DNA from: Melieria omissa
Lineage: Eukaryota; Arthropoda; Insecta; Diptera; Ulidiidae
Direction of reading: 5' to 3'
Length of the DNA: 64,000 bases
NCBI GenBank assembly: GCA_963971225.1
Contig: OZ020267.1
Span: 123,311,891 to 123,375,890 of the forward strand
Shown here in pieces: positions 23,830 to 36,600 of the stretch (its first letter is position 1; each line of letters opens with the position of its first letter). The notes under the pieces were generated by a model. That model was given only the letters and a program-made list of their open reading frames with translations. It made no database searches and was not told where the DNA came from. The translations under genes and the position numbers were made by a program.

Positions 23830-26800
23830 CCCGTATCTATTCTATTCTATATGCACTTTTCCTGCCCGCTTCCAAATACCACAATCCGCACTACTTTACA
23901 TTCACATTTCAAATTCCCATTTCCATTTGACTTTATAGTACTTGAGGTGTATTTAGAAAAGATTAAAACTCGTTTCGGTTAGGTTTTTACTGCACTTTTT
24001 TATTACGAACATTTTTTGACTTACTTTTTGTGTTTAGACATTCAGATTTACCTTCATATCGTGTGAAATTAGAAAACAGTTATTACATATTTGGAGAGTC
24101 GAATATTTTCACTTGCCTGCTGTGGTGTTCCCTTTCTTTCGTCATTTGTTTGTCAAACTCATAATATATCGTTTTTATATATATTGAAAATATATATGTG
24201 AATACATAGAGCCGATAAAAGAAGGAAACCTCAAATTATACAATGATACATAGGAGACTTTTGCGGGCAACACTTACAACTAAAACAAAAAAGTCGCTTG
24301 CAGATTTTTTGATTGTTGGTTGGCTTCATATTTATAAAAACAATTATAAAAATACTCAAATATGAATATATATATATATGTATAAATATAGATCAAATAC
24401 ATATTACAGGCGACGACAAATAAACAACACGTACTAAACACTAAATTATAATTAGTAAACGTACAGTAAATATACAAAATGTTCAAAAGTGAAATGCACA
24501 AAGATACAAGAAATTCCTTTCTTTCGTGTTGCATTAAGTATTTCTTTTAGATATACGCAAGAGACACAAACGCCGCATTTAAACATAGTTTAATATACAT
24601 ACACATATATACCAATATACTGTAAGTATATATCGTACATGCACGTGGAGATGTGACATTTTAAAAGTCCTATCGCAATTGAGATTTTTAACTTATGCAT
24701 GTATTTGCCTTAAATCAAAAATAGCAACAAATCGTTTTCTGATTCTGGTAACAGCCGTTCATATGGTCAATTATGGCAAATTAGGTTTGTCATACGTTTC
24801 TGGTGGCACTCCCGCCGTCCGATGCAGATGCTAAGCGCACATCCCTCACCACATCACTTGTCGAAGACAAACGACCATGTTTTGTATTTGTTTTGCTTCA
24901 CTCCAAACCTAATTGAAAAATCTGCGTGTACGCAGTGCAAGAACGAGAATGGTTAGACGTCAAGCGGTAGACGAGATGTGTAGGGTTGGCAGTTTGGCTC
25001 GGACAACTCGCAACTGTCTGATTATTATAAACAATTTTAGCGCACTTCATTTTCATAGTATAAGTAAAATTTTAACTTTGTAAGTGGAAAGGGGAATCCA
25101 TTTCAATTGCACACAGTAATCACATTGACCAAATTATTCGTGGTCCGCCAATAATTTTTGCACTAAAGGAAGCAGTAAATTGCCTCAAACGCAAAAGAGA
25201 TAAGCAAATGAGAGAAGAAAATGTTTTTAGAAAAAATCCACTACGCAAAAATTTGCAGCCAGAAATGTTTGGGCAAGTTGTCGAGTTAAGCTTCTGTCGT
25301 TTTTTACACGTTTGGAAACAGGTATAAACGCTTATCAGATGAAAGTTAAAACGATTTGGGCATTTGAATTACATTTTAACAAAAGGGTTTCCGAAAAGTT
25401 GAAAATAAGTTAACGCAAACGCTCTGCAAAAATGGTAGCGAAAGGATTAAGTTCTTAGTCCATAGCAAGCCACAAATTCGCACTAAGAATCTAAACGTTT
25501 TTTAATTATATTTCAACTGGTAGTGTACATACACACATCTCATCCACGCACACAATACAACATTGTAACTGAAGGCAAGGCAATTCGGCAAATATTGCAA
25601 AATTTCAATGGAAATTTATTTGGAATTTTTAATGCACAAATGTTGTGAAAATTTGGTGCTTCCACTAGCGGAACATGTACATGTCTGTGGCATTTTGACA
25701 AAACAAACAATTTCAAAATAAACAACTTTAAAAGAGAGCGAAAAAAACATACAAAATTCAAAATAAATGTGTATGTTTCTAAGGAAACTTGGAGGTTTTA
25801 TATTGCAAAGGAAAGGGTGAAGAAAAAATGTCGCCATTTCTAGATTTTTTTTTATAACTAATGTACTTTTTGAAAAAAATCCAAAATAGCATAACATCCA
25901 CACATATGTAGGAACATAAGTGGCATTATTACATGGCAAAAAAGCATTCAGTTGAGCGTTTTTTTTAAATTGATCACAAATTAAATCACTAAGTTTAAAG
26001 AAATTGATGTAAACACAAAGTATTGTCGCTTGTTTTGCTCACTTCTGCTGTGTACTACGCACTGTACTGATGTGAAAGGATAGTCATAGGTAAGGTAGGT
26101 CTGGTCGGGCCAAGTATACCCTAAACTGCGAAGCAAACCAAGCCGGCTTGCCATTTCGTTGCTTCTCGCCCTTGTTTGGGCTTTAAAAATATATTGCATA
26201 GATACAAACATATTGTGTGGCTCACATTGTAAATATCAGCTTTGCTCCATAAATTATACAGTGTGTTATTTAGCATTACTTTGCACGCACTCCTGTGCGC
26301 TCAATTTAATTCCCTGCTGCTACTGAACATTCTTTCAACTTATGTACAAATCATGGCAAAAAAGGTAAAACTAACAGCGATGCCGTTTGCAAGGCAGCAA
26401 CCTATTCCCGCCCACACATGACGGAGGCAAAAATTGTAAAAATACAAAACGTAACAGTAATTACACTTTACAGAGGGAGGCTCGATTTAAGTTAATTAAA
26501 ATGTATGCATAACAAACGGGCATTAATTTTAAATTAAATTAATTAATCAATTAAAGCAAAGAGATAGAATAATTTTATAAAATACGATATTGTTGTTTGT
26601 ATGTTTGTTGTCTTACGTAACTGCGCGGTCACTTAACATATCACGGGAAATGCAATCCTATAGCTGCACCTAATTCGCTTCTTCTTCCTTCACATGTTCA
26701 CATGTTAACTTCATTGCTGCATCCGCGGCAATGCATCCTCCTCTTTTACATAGTATATAAATATAAATAGTATGAATACAAAACAACACCCGTCGACAGG

Positions 26801-27137
26801 GACGCCTAACGTCCCCAACGCCATCATCACGTTCGTCACCAGCAGCCACTGCACAGTCATTGTGATCGTGAAGTGCTCGAGCTACGCTGCTGCCGGTGTT
26901 ACACTGCCGTTGCTGTTGTTGCTATCGTTGCACATCACAAAACCGGAGACAAATATGTTTGTGTTTCGTTTTGATTTGCTGTGTTCTGTTTCTTGTTATT
27001 TGACTTACTGCCACCAAACACTGGTGGACAATGACAAAGATTATGATGGGCACTACTCGCAACTACGTCTGCAACAGCTGCCACAACGACTTCCACTTCT
27101 ATCACTGCCGCTGCCGTTATCGTTGCCGTCGCCGTCG
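23830..27137. other. Intergenic between LINE fragment and Pi3K21B, including its 3' UTR
   Basis: AT-rich DNA without a recognised gene. The last few hundred bases (about 26300-27137) should include the 3' UTR of Pi3K21B, which is transcribed leftwards. No unambiguous polyadenylation signal was identified, although TTTAAT (ATTAAA on the minus strand) occurs near 26305. The 133-codon plus-strand frame at 26772-27173 is antisense to this UTR. Confidence 0.4.
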
Positions 27138-30100
27138 CTACTGTGGCATGTACTGACGACTTCCGCTATATGACGACGACAAAGAAGCCGTCGACGAGTC
27201 TGCGAGCGCAGTCGTGCCCGTGGCACTGGTGGCTACCGAAGATGTTGAGCCATACACATCCATCGTCTGCGCCTCTTCGCCCGAAATTGATATGGCGTCG
27301 CGTGACGGCAGCGAGTCCTCGGGCAGCGTGCTCTCCGGCGGCATCTGGTACTGCATGCGCATCAGCTCCTCTGCCTCTTCCTTCTGTATAGTCTCCTTGT
27401 CCTCGTGCCAGTACATCACTGGATAGCGCAGCGTTGTGGTCAGCGTGTCGTTGTGCTCCTCCAGCGAGTTGTTGGAGTAGTGCAGAACCAGCTGCTTTAG
27501 CGACACGTAAATGTTGTACGGCGCCGCAAACCCGAAGCCACTCTCCGTCTCGTAGATGATGCAATGGTTGATGGTGTTCTTGCAAACAATCGAGAGCGCG
27601 TAGTGGCCGGCAGAGCGCGCCCGTATCAGAAAAGTGCCAGTGGGCGTGCCGCGCAACAGATCCTCGGCCGCCTGGCGCGTGAGGTCCCGCATGAACCATA
27701 GCCGCTCGATGTTATGCGGCTGATTGGTCAGGCTCTCGTAGCGCTGGTGCCAGGCTTCGTAGCCCAGTTCGGTGAGGTGCTTCATGTCGTCCTCGCTGAT
27801 GCCAGCCTCCATTAGGCGCCTGCAAACGAAACAAATCAAAACATTGTCAACTTAGCTATTGGAAACTGGTTTTAGAAATCAGATGGCATGGTGCTGATAG
27901 TGTGAACTCAGTCGAAAGGACTCACGCAACACACATTCGCTGGTGCAAATGTGCCAAGAATCACGTACTCTATTAGCGGCCAGCAAACCAGACGAGCAAA
28001 CTGCCAGCACAACTGCAACTGCCAACTGATCGACAAATGCTCGAACCTTGGCGATCTTTAGGAAAGTGACACAATGCCGCTACACAAGTGACAGCACCAC
28101 AGCTCAACAACACCTTGCACGATAGCACTGCGCTGGCCGCGCTGTCTCGTCCCACACCGCACCATGCAAGCTGTGTCAGCATGGACCCATTCGCTGGTGC
28201 AATGGCGCGACTTGGCAACAGCAGTCAGCGAGTGCAGTACGTGCCGCCGTCGCTCTACAAGTGCGCCCGCCTGAGTGATGACTCGTCGACCGTTAGCACA
28301 AATTGCAAACAAAAGAGGGGCCTGTCGCGCGGCTCTACAGCTGCTTGTGCTTCTGCTGCTGCTGACGCGTTACTGCCAAACGCTGTCTGCGAAATGCCTT
28401 TGTAATGAAAAGAAAATGCCGCATGTTGCTGCGAAACCGCGTTCTGACTCAGACGGGAAGAAAAAGACATTTTGCTTTCGTCGAATGCCGTTGCCACAGC
28501 TGCAGGTGTTGCTGCTGCTGCCGTTGCCGCTCTGTTGTCACTGTCACGGGTTTGAAAACTTTCATTTGCCCCACAAGAACAGTCAACCACTACGCGCGCA
28601 TTTGGCAGACATTGCGACGCACCCGAGACACCGTACGACCCGCGCGCGCGATCGATGCCGCTGGCGCATTAAATATTCACACAAACACACACACACACAC
28701 ACACACACAGGCTTAGCGATTATTGCCCAAAGTCTTATGACAAGAACGAACTCTTCTGTTGTAGCTCGATGGGCTGTTATCGGGCAAACGACAACCGCTG
28801 GCACTATGCAACGATAAAGATATCGTAGATAATTGCCGCAACTTCGGCCGTAAATTAGCAAGGGAACATGAAGAAAGGGGAGCAGGGAAGCATTGAGAAA
28901 AGGATCTAAAATTAGCACAGCCCAGGAGCGATAACCCCGTGCCACCCGACGCCCTCTCTCACTACAGGAACAATTTTCAGTGGTGGCCTTGAACAGCGCA
29001 GCACCGGAGAATTTGCAGTGCGAACGCCTCAGGGGTGGCGAACCGTAGCTGGTGATCAATGCAATTTGCTCGTTGGTTTTCTACGCTTAATTTTGATTGC
29101 CGATAAGGGAAATTGCGCATATGCAATTTCGATACAAAGAAGCTCTTTCAATTTCAGTTCAAGGTAAGCCGAAGCCCCCTCCACGCTGCGGCGACATCAA
29201 GATTCGAAGCACGTCGAAGCAAATCTGGACATTGCGGCGTAGTTTTGGAATATCACATTACCTAACACAGCCCCCACTACTGGCCAGAGAAATTTCGGAA
29301 ATTCGCAGACACCCCCAGGTTGTTCTACAGTATCAACTGCAAGCAAATGACACTGTATTCCGTCTGTGCCATATTTCTATATTCGGGCGTAAAACATTCG
29401 ATTTGATGCACTTTAACTGCATGGAATGCAGTGCAGGAAACAGGCGGCGGCGGTGTTCCGATTAAAAGCCCTAAGTGTGTTGGAAATTTCCAGAAGCGAA
29501 TTGCTGCAATATTTTTACTGAACTTTTTTTTTTCTTGATGACTGATATTCAAGTTGAGCAGCAGTTTCACTCATACTTTTTAAGTGAACAATCAAATGGT
29601 TTTATTGGTTAAGTTGGAAGCTTCCAATAATGGAATACAAGTAATCGCATGCAATAACAAAAAGAAAATATATATACATAGGTTGAGATTGCTCAACTAT
29701 TACAACGTTTTATGAAATGGTTAAAAATTTCACAGACAAAAGTTGGGTTTGACCCAATACAAGAAAAAACTTAGGATCAATGTAATACGAATCAATAAAA
29801 ACTTAACCCTTTCCGACATGAAAATAAACCCGTTCTGTATGAATTGTATGGGCTGTAGTTCAATATATTGGACATTGTGACTGAAAGGGTTAATGCACAC
29901 TATTCCCCAATATCTTTGATTCAGTAGGGACCAAGGCTCGGATGGAAAAAATGAAGACATTGGTTTTTGTGTACAAATGTAGAGCACGCAAAACAAAAAT
30001 ATGTAATAATAAATCTCGGAGAGCTGTAACGAACATACGGATCACATCATCATTTCAAAAAATGCATTCATCATAAACTAGAAGGAATCATCACAGGCTG

Positions 30101-32750
30101 TTGAGATAATCGCGCCAATGTATAGCTGGCAAATTGCAAAATAATGAGCCACAATTCCCTAGATTGGCAAAAGCCAACACACTACAACGCTGAGTAAACA
30201 ACTCAAGTAAATCTCGATTTACAAAACCAAATGGCTTACGATATAAGGTAGTCAAATAACAGCCGATAACAAACAGACATTTGAAAATATTAAAACGCTC
30301 GCCGTTGCTAAACTGCAACATGGGCGAATGAGCTTACCAGCTCGGTTGAAAATTACGCAGCGTTGCGTTAGTGTTGCGAAATTTTCGCAATTCGAATACC
30401 AACAACTAGCAGTGTGCTACTCACTTGGCTGTTGTTGGGAAAGGTCAAGTGATAATTGCGCGAAAGCCGAAACGAAGTGGATGGGTTTCGTAGAAGTAAA
30501 TGTTCTTAGTAATGCCAACTGGCAAAGGGTCTAAATCGCTGAGTCGTTGCTGCTGTCGTAGGCAGCATAGCAACACACCAGGCCAGAAACAGCAGTGACT
30601 AACTGTGCCACCAACTGAGCGTTCTTTCATTTCTTACTTGTGTAAAACACGCGTCTGCTTCCGACGTCTACAAAAACTGGCAATAAGTAAGTTTATTGCA
30701 ATTGCACCTAAATTAGAACGGCGAGCCACGAGGCGGTTGAACCGCACTGCGCTGTCCACGTGAACGCAGCGCGAGGAAATTAAACACTCCTAATATGAAC
30801 ATATATGTCGTAATTCAAAAATGCTCGCCCAGCCTTCTTATTGTGGCATTCAATTTCTAGTTGATTGCCGAGTTCGACTAAATAATGTGGCAGTGTTTGG
30901 TTTAGTTGCGCCAGGATCTCGTTTTCATTTACTAAATCAGCGCACTTCGTTTACAGAGCAAATATTTGATAATCACGTGCAATTGTGTTAGGAGTTTTGC
31001 ACAAAAAATGAGATTGTTTTTCATTCCGAAAATTCACAGCGATATGAACATGGCTGAAAGCGGCATGCCGTCTGTGGATAACATGGAAAATGTCTCAAAT
31101 ATCATATTCAACGGCAAGTGTTTGATTGCACTTCCGGTTCCGCTACTACAACACTCCAATTGAAAACTGAAGCCAGCTGATGGAATGCTGAAATGCTTCA
31201 ATTAGGAAAGGGAACATACGAATATAGAATTTAATCTTGAAACCTTCTTGCAACTGATGTGAAACACAAAATGTAAAACCAACCAACCACTTTTGCTATT
31301 CTCATATTAAGTAGGAAGTTTGTAAATGCTAATTAACTGAACATTTAAACGACATTTGTAAACACCGCGCTGCACAGGCGTTTTCTTGGCCGTGTTTAAA
31401 TAAATTAAAAATCGTAATTAGCTGGAAAAAGTCCATAAAGGTCCGAAGCTTTTCCATAAAGTTTTCGATTTTTCGATCACTTCCAAGAATCGTACCAACA
31501 AACCGCTTCCAAATTTCAAGGCAATAAGTATCTCTACTAAGTGTAATAAACCCTTTAAGTATTCCTTTGGCGCGGCGAGTTAAAATCAACTTGTCACACT
31601 TTCAACACATTAACATTATCGAATCTCATTTATCTGGCGACTAAACTCCGTACTTTGTTCTCTCTCGCTTCCAGCACAGTTTTGCTGCTTCAATTTACAC
31701 AGCAAATACAAGTCTAAGTTACATATAGATAATTGCACTTACTCTGCGAATTTTTCCTTGCTTGCAGTCATCTTCTGCAGTTCCGGCTTAGCCGCATTGA
31801 TTTGTCGCTCCAGCCTTTTATACTCCTCCTTTCGCTCGTCCACGTAGCGATTTAGTTTCTGCATTTCCGCGCAGAGCGCCGACAGGCGCGACTTGAGCAG
31901 CGCCGCGTTCGCCTGCAACTGCTGGCTTTCATCTTGGAAGGACGCCGGCGTGCCGTTGACGCCACTAGCGGCTGCGTTGCCCGACTGTGTTTGTGCCGCT
32001 GTGCTAATGAACGTCTCCAGCAGCTTGATCTGACTCTGGAACATCTTCTCCGCTTTTAGGAAGACGTCTTGATGCTGCTTCTTCTCGTTCAGCTCCATTT
32101 CGATAGACTTGAATACTTTGAGTTTTTGCTCGAGCAAGTACTGCTGTTTGCTCAACGTTTGGTGCGTCGCCAAAAACTGTTCGGCCAGGTTGCGCAGGTC
32201 ACCGCTGTTCACCTGCAGATCATCGTCTTCCACGGGCCGCGTCATCGGGTTACTCAACGTTATATCGAGCATCTTATTGTACAGCTTCAGCGAGTTTACT
32301 CGATAGAAGTTCACCAGTTCGACCACCGAGTGAAATTTACAGTCGACAAAGCCGTACATGCCATTCAGGTGGCAGATCTTGATCAGCTTCTCCGTACCGT
32401 CCTTGATCAGGGTGAGCGTGTATTCGCCTTCTGTGGAGAGCGCGTCCCGCACCAGGAAACTTCCGTCCGGCTTGCCGCTCAGTATGACCTTCGCCTCTTC
32501 GCGCGTTATCTTACCAAAGTACCATTCGGCGTTGCGCAGCTCTTCCGTATTGGGATCGTGCTGCTGGCCGGAGCCGCCTGGCGGCTGCGGACGCATTGTG
32601 GAGTAGTGCAATGGAGATGGGTACACTGCAAGACGGAGGGAGCGGAACGGTAACGATGTGAGGTGCACATGCAGCACGCAGAATAAATTAGGAAAAATAC
32701 ATTTGCAAAATGTCAATGTAAAAAAAATTTCTATTGCAACTGGACTCACT
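27138..32750 (-). CDS. Pi3K21B: Pi3K21B, PI3-kinase regulatory subunit p60, 521 aa
   Basis: The p60 adaptor binds phosphotyrosine on the insulin receptor/Chico through its SH2 domains and holds the catalytic subunit Dp110 at the membrane. Minus-strand coding exons: 32750 (one base), 32625-31743 and 27819-27138. Introns are 32749-32626 (GTGAGT...TTGCAG, 124 nt) and 31742-27820 (GTAAGT...TTGCAG, 3.9 kb). The first intron falls between A and TG of the start codon; the N-terminus MYPSPLHYSTM matches Drosophila p60, which supports this start over Met11. Domains: N-SH2 about 34-128 with FLVRD (Arg60); iSH2 coiled coil about 143-295, with a low-complexity Gly/Ala/Ser hinge near 220-245; C-SH2 about 335-432 with FLIRAR (Arg361); an 89-residue Ser/Thr-rich tail. 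There is no SH3 or BH domain, as in p60/p55-type subunits. The 521 aa compare with about 506 in Drosophila. Confidence 0.95.
28685..28709. repeat. (AC)n microsatellite in Pi3K21B intron 2
   Basis: About twelve uninterrupted AC dinucleotides, likely polymorphic. It lies in the 3.9-kb intron of Pi3K21B. Confidence 0.95.
29807..29889. mobile_element. 83-bp TTAA-flanked MITE
   Basis: TTAA (29803-29806) followed by CCCTTTCCGACATG; CACTGTCAG-like complement GTGACTGAAAGGG followed by TTAA (29890-29893). The CCCTTTC termini match the larger TTAA elements at 16055, 37223 and 40504. It is an extreme deletion derivative, little more than its ends, inside the Pi3K21B intron. Confidence 0.75.
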
Positions 32751-33600
32751 TTTCTCCTCTGTGGTTGCGGTTGGCTCCGCTGTGCGCAGGAAAATCAGCA
32801 ATCAGAAAAGCACGAATTTCTCTACCGCTGCCGATTGCGAGTTCTTTTTTCGTGTGTAATTGAAATTTTTATTTCTTTTACTTTTGCTTCTTCACGTTTT
32901 GTATATTCGTTTCGCTTTTCTTCGTTTTGCTTCTCTCTTAGTACCCGGACGACATCACTCGTTTCGCACGTCAAACAAAAGCAGCTGGAGGAGGTGGCGG
33001 CGGCGCGGCGGATGGGGAACAAATTACTCCAACTGCTCCGTGCACACGGCTAATGGGCAGCGAACGAGTTTTTTTCTTTTCTCTTCTTCTTTTCACGTTC
33101 AACTCAATCCGATTTATGTACAATCCAGTACAGCCCGATGCAAAATGCGTTTATTACCTTTTGCCCTCGACTGTCAACATTTTCGCTAAAGTTTATGCAC
33201 AATTCGAACAGAAGAAAAACGCAAATCAAATACTTATATTACGCGAAATGAAAATCTTTCTCGGTGGAAATGCAAATGGCCAAACGAAACGGAAAGAATA
33301 AGCACACCAAACCCGATTTTTGTCGTCGCGTTCGCCGCGAGTCAGCCAGTGTTGTGGGGCTTACGAAAATGGTGATTGTGTGGTTGACAGCTGATTTTGA
33401 CACTGCAGTCGCACAGTGCGGCCAAGTTATCGCAATCTCGCAAAGCAACGAATACAGCCATCCACCAGAAAATGACGTCAGCGCCAAATGGCACACGCTG
33501 CCATTGAGATGGGGTAAAAGCTGGAAAGGAACTTTTCCCAGCCTGTGAAAGCCGTGTTGGTGGGACACTCCACTGTTCTTTATTGCATAATGCATATTTC
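32751..33600 (-). promoter_or_regulatory. Pi3K21B: Pi3K21B 5' UTR and probable promoter region
   Basis: Immediately upstream of the split start codon, the minus strand reads AACCACAGAGGAGAAAA before the donor. This is a purine-rich 5' UTR that gives a good AAAATG context once spliced. The region to about 33600 has GC-rich patches but no clear TATA box, so the transcription start is not placed. Confidence 0.35.
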
Positions 33601-36600
33601 GGCAAGGGCAAACTTCTCAATGTAAAAGGACACGAATTCAAAAGTTGAACACCTACAGTATCACGGCGAAAAGTTAAGCCACAGGGTTGCCGCGCCACAG
33701 CGATTACAAAATGTTTTTCTTTTATACGAATTGTATTCGAATATGGTGGTTTAAAATATCGATAAATAGATTTAGCTGCCGTATGAAAGTTCGACACAAG
33801 ATCATTGCAAGATTTTGTTTTAAAATGTGAACATTTATTGTATGAATGCGAGGGAACAAATTTGCCTTTTTTAAATATGAAAAATAAAGAAAATTGCAAT
33901 TGAATGTTTTGGTGTTAAATGCTAAAAGTTATGAAGCACTCCTTTTATCATTCCTAAAAAGGGGATGATAGGCATACACACATACATAAAGAATTTGCAA
34001 CTATGATTTTGTCTTTCTTATATTTTTAAATTCATTGTGAGCAAGGGAAAACGATTTGTAGAGTAATAATTACTGTTACGGTCCTAATGTTCTGGCATAC
34101 AAACATGAATACGGTATAAATGTGTGTATTTCCCAAAAACTGAGTATGCATATGAAAAAATTGTTGCAATTCAATAAAACATTCATATGTATGCACTAAA
34201 TGTGTTTGCTTTCTTTTTGGAGCTTATCGTACCACTAGTCGTGCGGAACCACACAGCTGAAAATACATACGGCCAATGTTCTTGGCCAAATTCAAGGTTG
34301 CCGCGAATTCAAGGCCACTTTAAGTTTCGTTTATTTGAAAGTTGAGCAAAAAATCGCCCGAATCACTACTCATCGCTTATCTGCAACAAACGCAGAACGA
34401 AGCGCCGAACTAATTGAATGTCTGTCCCTCCTAGCTGGATAGCAATTGGAGCGCGTAGTACGTGCTAAAGGACCGGTGCGCACTTGACGTTCAGCAGACT
34501 TTATGGCCAGCGTCACCGTGCGCCGTGTTCTCGAAAAAGCACTGCACTTAGTTCGGCATGACGTACAATTATCATTGTTCTCTCTTTACATTTCCGTTTA
34601 TCACGCTTCTTGCTGTCGCCGTCGCCGCCGCAGCAGCCCCTTGTCGAGGCTCCTCATTCTTGTTTGATTAATTCGTTTCCAACCAGCTTATTAATTGAGC
34701 AAATGGCTAAAGTTGCATATTGCTCATACGCCGGGCACGTCCACACACGCGCGCATACACGCCGCAGTAGCAGGCCGCCAGACAGAGTGCTGCACAGCAC
34801 AAGTCGCAGGGGCTCGAATAGCCAACAGTCACTCCACTCGGCCGTTTAGCTGCTGCTTGTTGCTAACTGGCAGCCGATGGCGTTCGCACTCATTCCCTTT
34901 CGCGTTGCGTTAGGTCAGTGTGTCGACCAAGCCGGAGCAGCAATGCGCCGGCACGGCAGCTCCACTAGTGGCACACGGCAACAAGAACAACACCAACAAC
35001 TGCCGCGACTGTGCTTTTTGTCGTTCGCCCATCAGCCAGTGAGTGTCACTTGCGCTCTCGCTCGCACGCACACGCTAAGCCGCGGTGCGCCGGTGGTGCC
35101 GGTGCGCGATGTGCTGCTATCACCTACAAGCGCGCGGCACGCTCAATGGCGGCCCACTCGAGCGTAGCCACTACCAGAAACTACCAAGCGGCATTGAATG
35201 CGCTCGTCAGCCGGCAGTCACTTGCTGCGCGCTTATGCGCGCCGGTTGCTGCTTACAATAATTCTACACCGAATGCGTTTTTGAAATCCGCCGAAAAAAA
35301 CCGTAGTAGATGATGATGATGAAAATCGTTTGTAGACCCGGCCAGTCGAGTGGCTGGTACAAGCGATTGGCGCAGACGGTCGAGTGCACTCACCGGCCGG
35401 GCGCTGACTTTATTTAATCGCCATACTTGCTGTATTGCTGTATTTTTTAATGCCGGTTGCTTCAAAACGGTGAATTGCGATTGCGTTTTCTTTGAAAGCA
35501 GCGAACTTTGGCGCAATACCTTTGACAGCACAAAACAACTTACTGGTGACAAATGACCCCTTGGATTAGCAGTAAATTGTTAAATTCATATTGCAGATAA
35601 CTTTTTCAACATTCAATATGATTTACAGTATTTATTTTCAAAATTGCATGAATTTCTTGTTTCACATTTCGAAGTCAAACAAAAAGCGGAACAAAAACGA
35701 TAAATATGTAGCACTCAAATTAATTCTTACACACATGTAGGTATGTAAGTGTAGAGTATCAGTGTCACTATGTTGCCGAAAGAATATTTTATTTTTCTTT
35801 GTTTTTTATGGTTTTGTGTTAGATATGACGAGGATTCGAACCTGAGATCGGAGGCCACTTTAGACCCGCGCTCCAATGTTCGAAACAGCTAAATCAATGC
35901 GATTGCCTAATCATTTAAATTTTAAAACATTACAAATATATTAAAACGAAAGCGTACACAAATAATAAAAGATTAAAAAATAAGCACAACAAATTGTTTC
36001 ACGTCGTTAAATGTGAGTTACGCTAAAGCGTAGTAAAGTTTTTTTCCTGCTTTTTTTTTATGCATATTACAGATTCCGTATTAGAGAGTCAGGCGTTTTC
36101 ACTTTCTGTTGATGTAGATCGAAAATAAATGTCTCGTTAGTTCGGATACAACAGTATTATCTGTCATCCTTACTTTAGCTGATCATATGTAGTTTTATGT
36201 TTTGTAGTTTATGTTGTTAAATTGAAATTTTGGTGTTTCTCTGCACCACTGTAACATCGACAGTGATATCTTAGTATAAGAAAAATATCCCTATATTATT
36301 TTTGCGAGTACTTTCACAAAATAATAGTTGAACATTTAACTGTACTATCAAATACCTATTAAAAGCAATTCTGTTATTTTTAAATATTATATACAAACAT
36401 ACATATGGAAAGCTCATGCTATTATTAGGCTGGTAAACTTGTTGGAAGTGCTTGCGTATAATTCAGGCTGTCATTTTAGTGCAGTAATTTCAGCGAAAAC
36501 TAATATCATTTTCTGAGTAGTAAATTGTAAAATAAGAAAAAGCATACGCTTGTTTTTTTGCTTTTTATCGAATGCTGCAAATTATCGCTTAAAACAAATA

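Larger units (their letters stand above)
27820..31742 (-). other. Pi3K21B: Pi3K21B large intron (3.9 kb)
   Basis: It separates the N-SH2/iSH2 exon from the C-SH2 exon, in phase 2 within a Glu codon. It contains the AC microsatellite, the 83-bp TTAA MITE and a GC-rich block at 28000-28800 with overlapping open frames on both strands, none of them recognised. A short coding-like stretch on the plus strand (about 31008-31121, with MNMAESGMPSVDNMENV) ends near a weak donor and is not called as a gene. Confidence 0.75.

Noticed and set aside
26772..27173. 133-codon plus-strand open frame
   Set aside because: It is antisense to the 3' end and 3' UTR of Pi3K21B, is Leu/Pro/Ser-rich from CTG/CCG-like repeats, and has no domain.
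27166..27699. 177-codon minus-strand open frame overlapping Pi3K21B
   Set aside because: It is a shifted frame of the C-SH2 exon; the SH2 frame with FLIRAR is clearly the real one.
28255..28590. Ala/Ser-rich minus-strand frame inside the Pi3K21B intron, considered as an alternative exon
   Set aside because: Alanine runs come from GCT/GCA repeats. No suitable splice sites were seen, and the SH2 exons join without it.
32069..32653. 194-codon plus-strand open frame
   Set aside because: It is antisense to the N-SH2/iSH2 exon of Pi3K21B.
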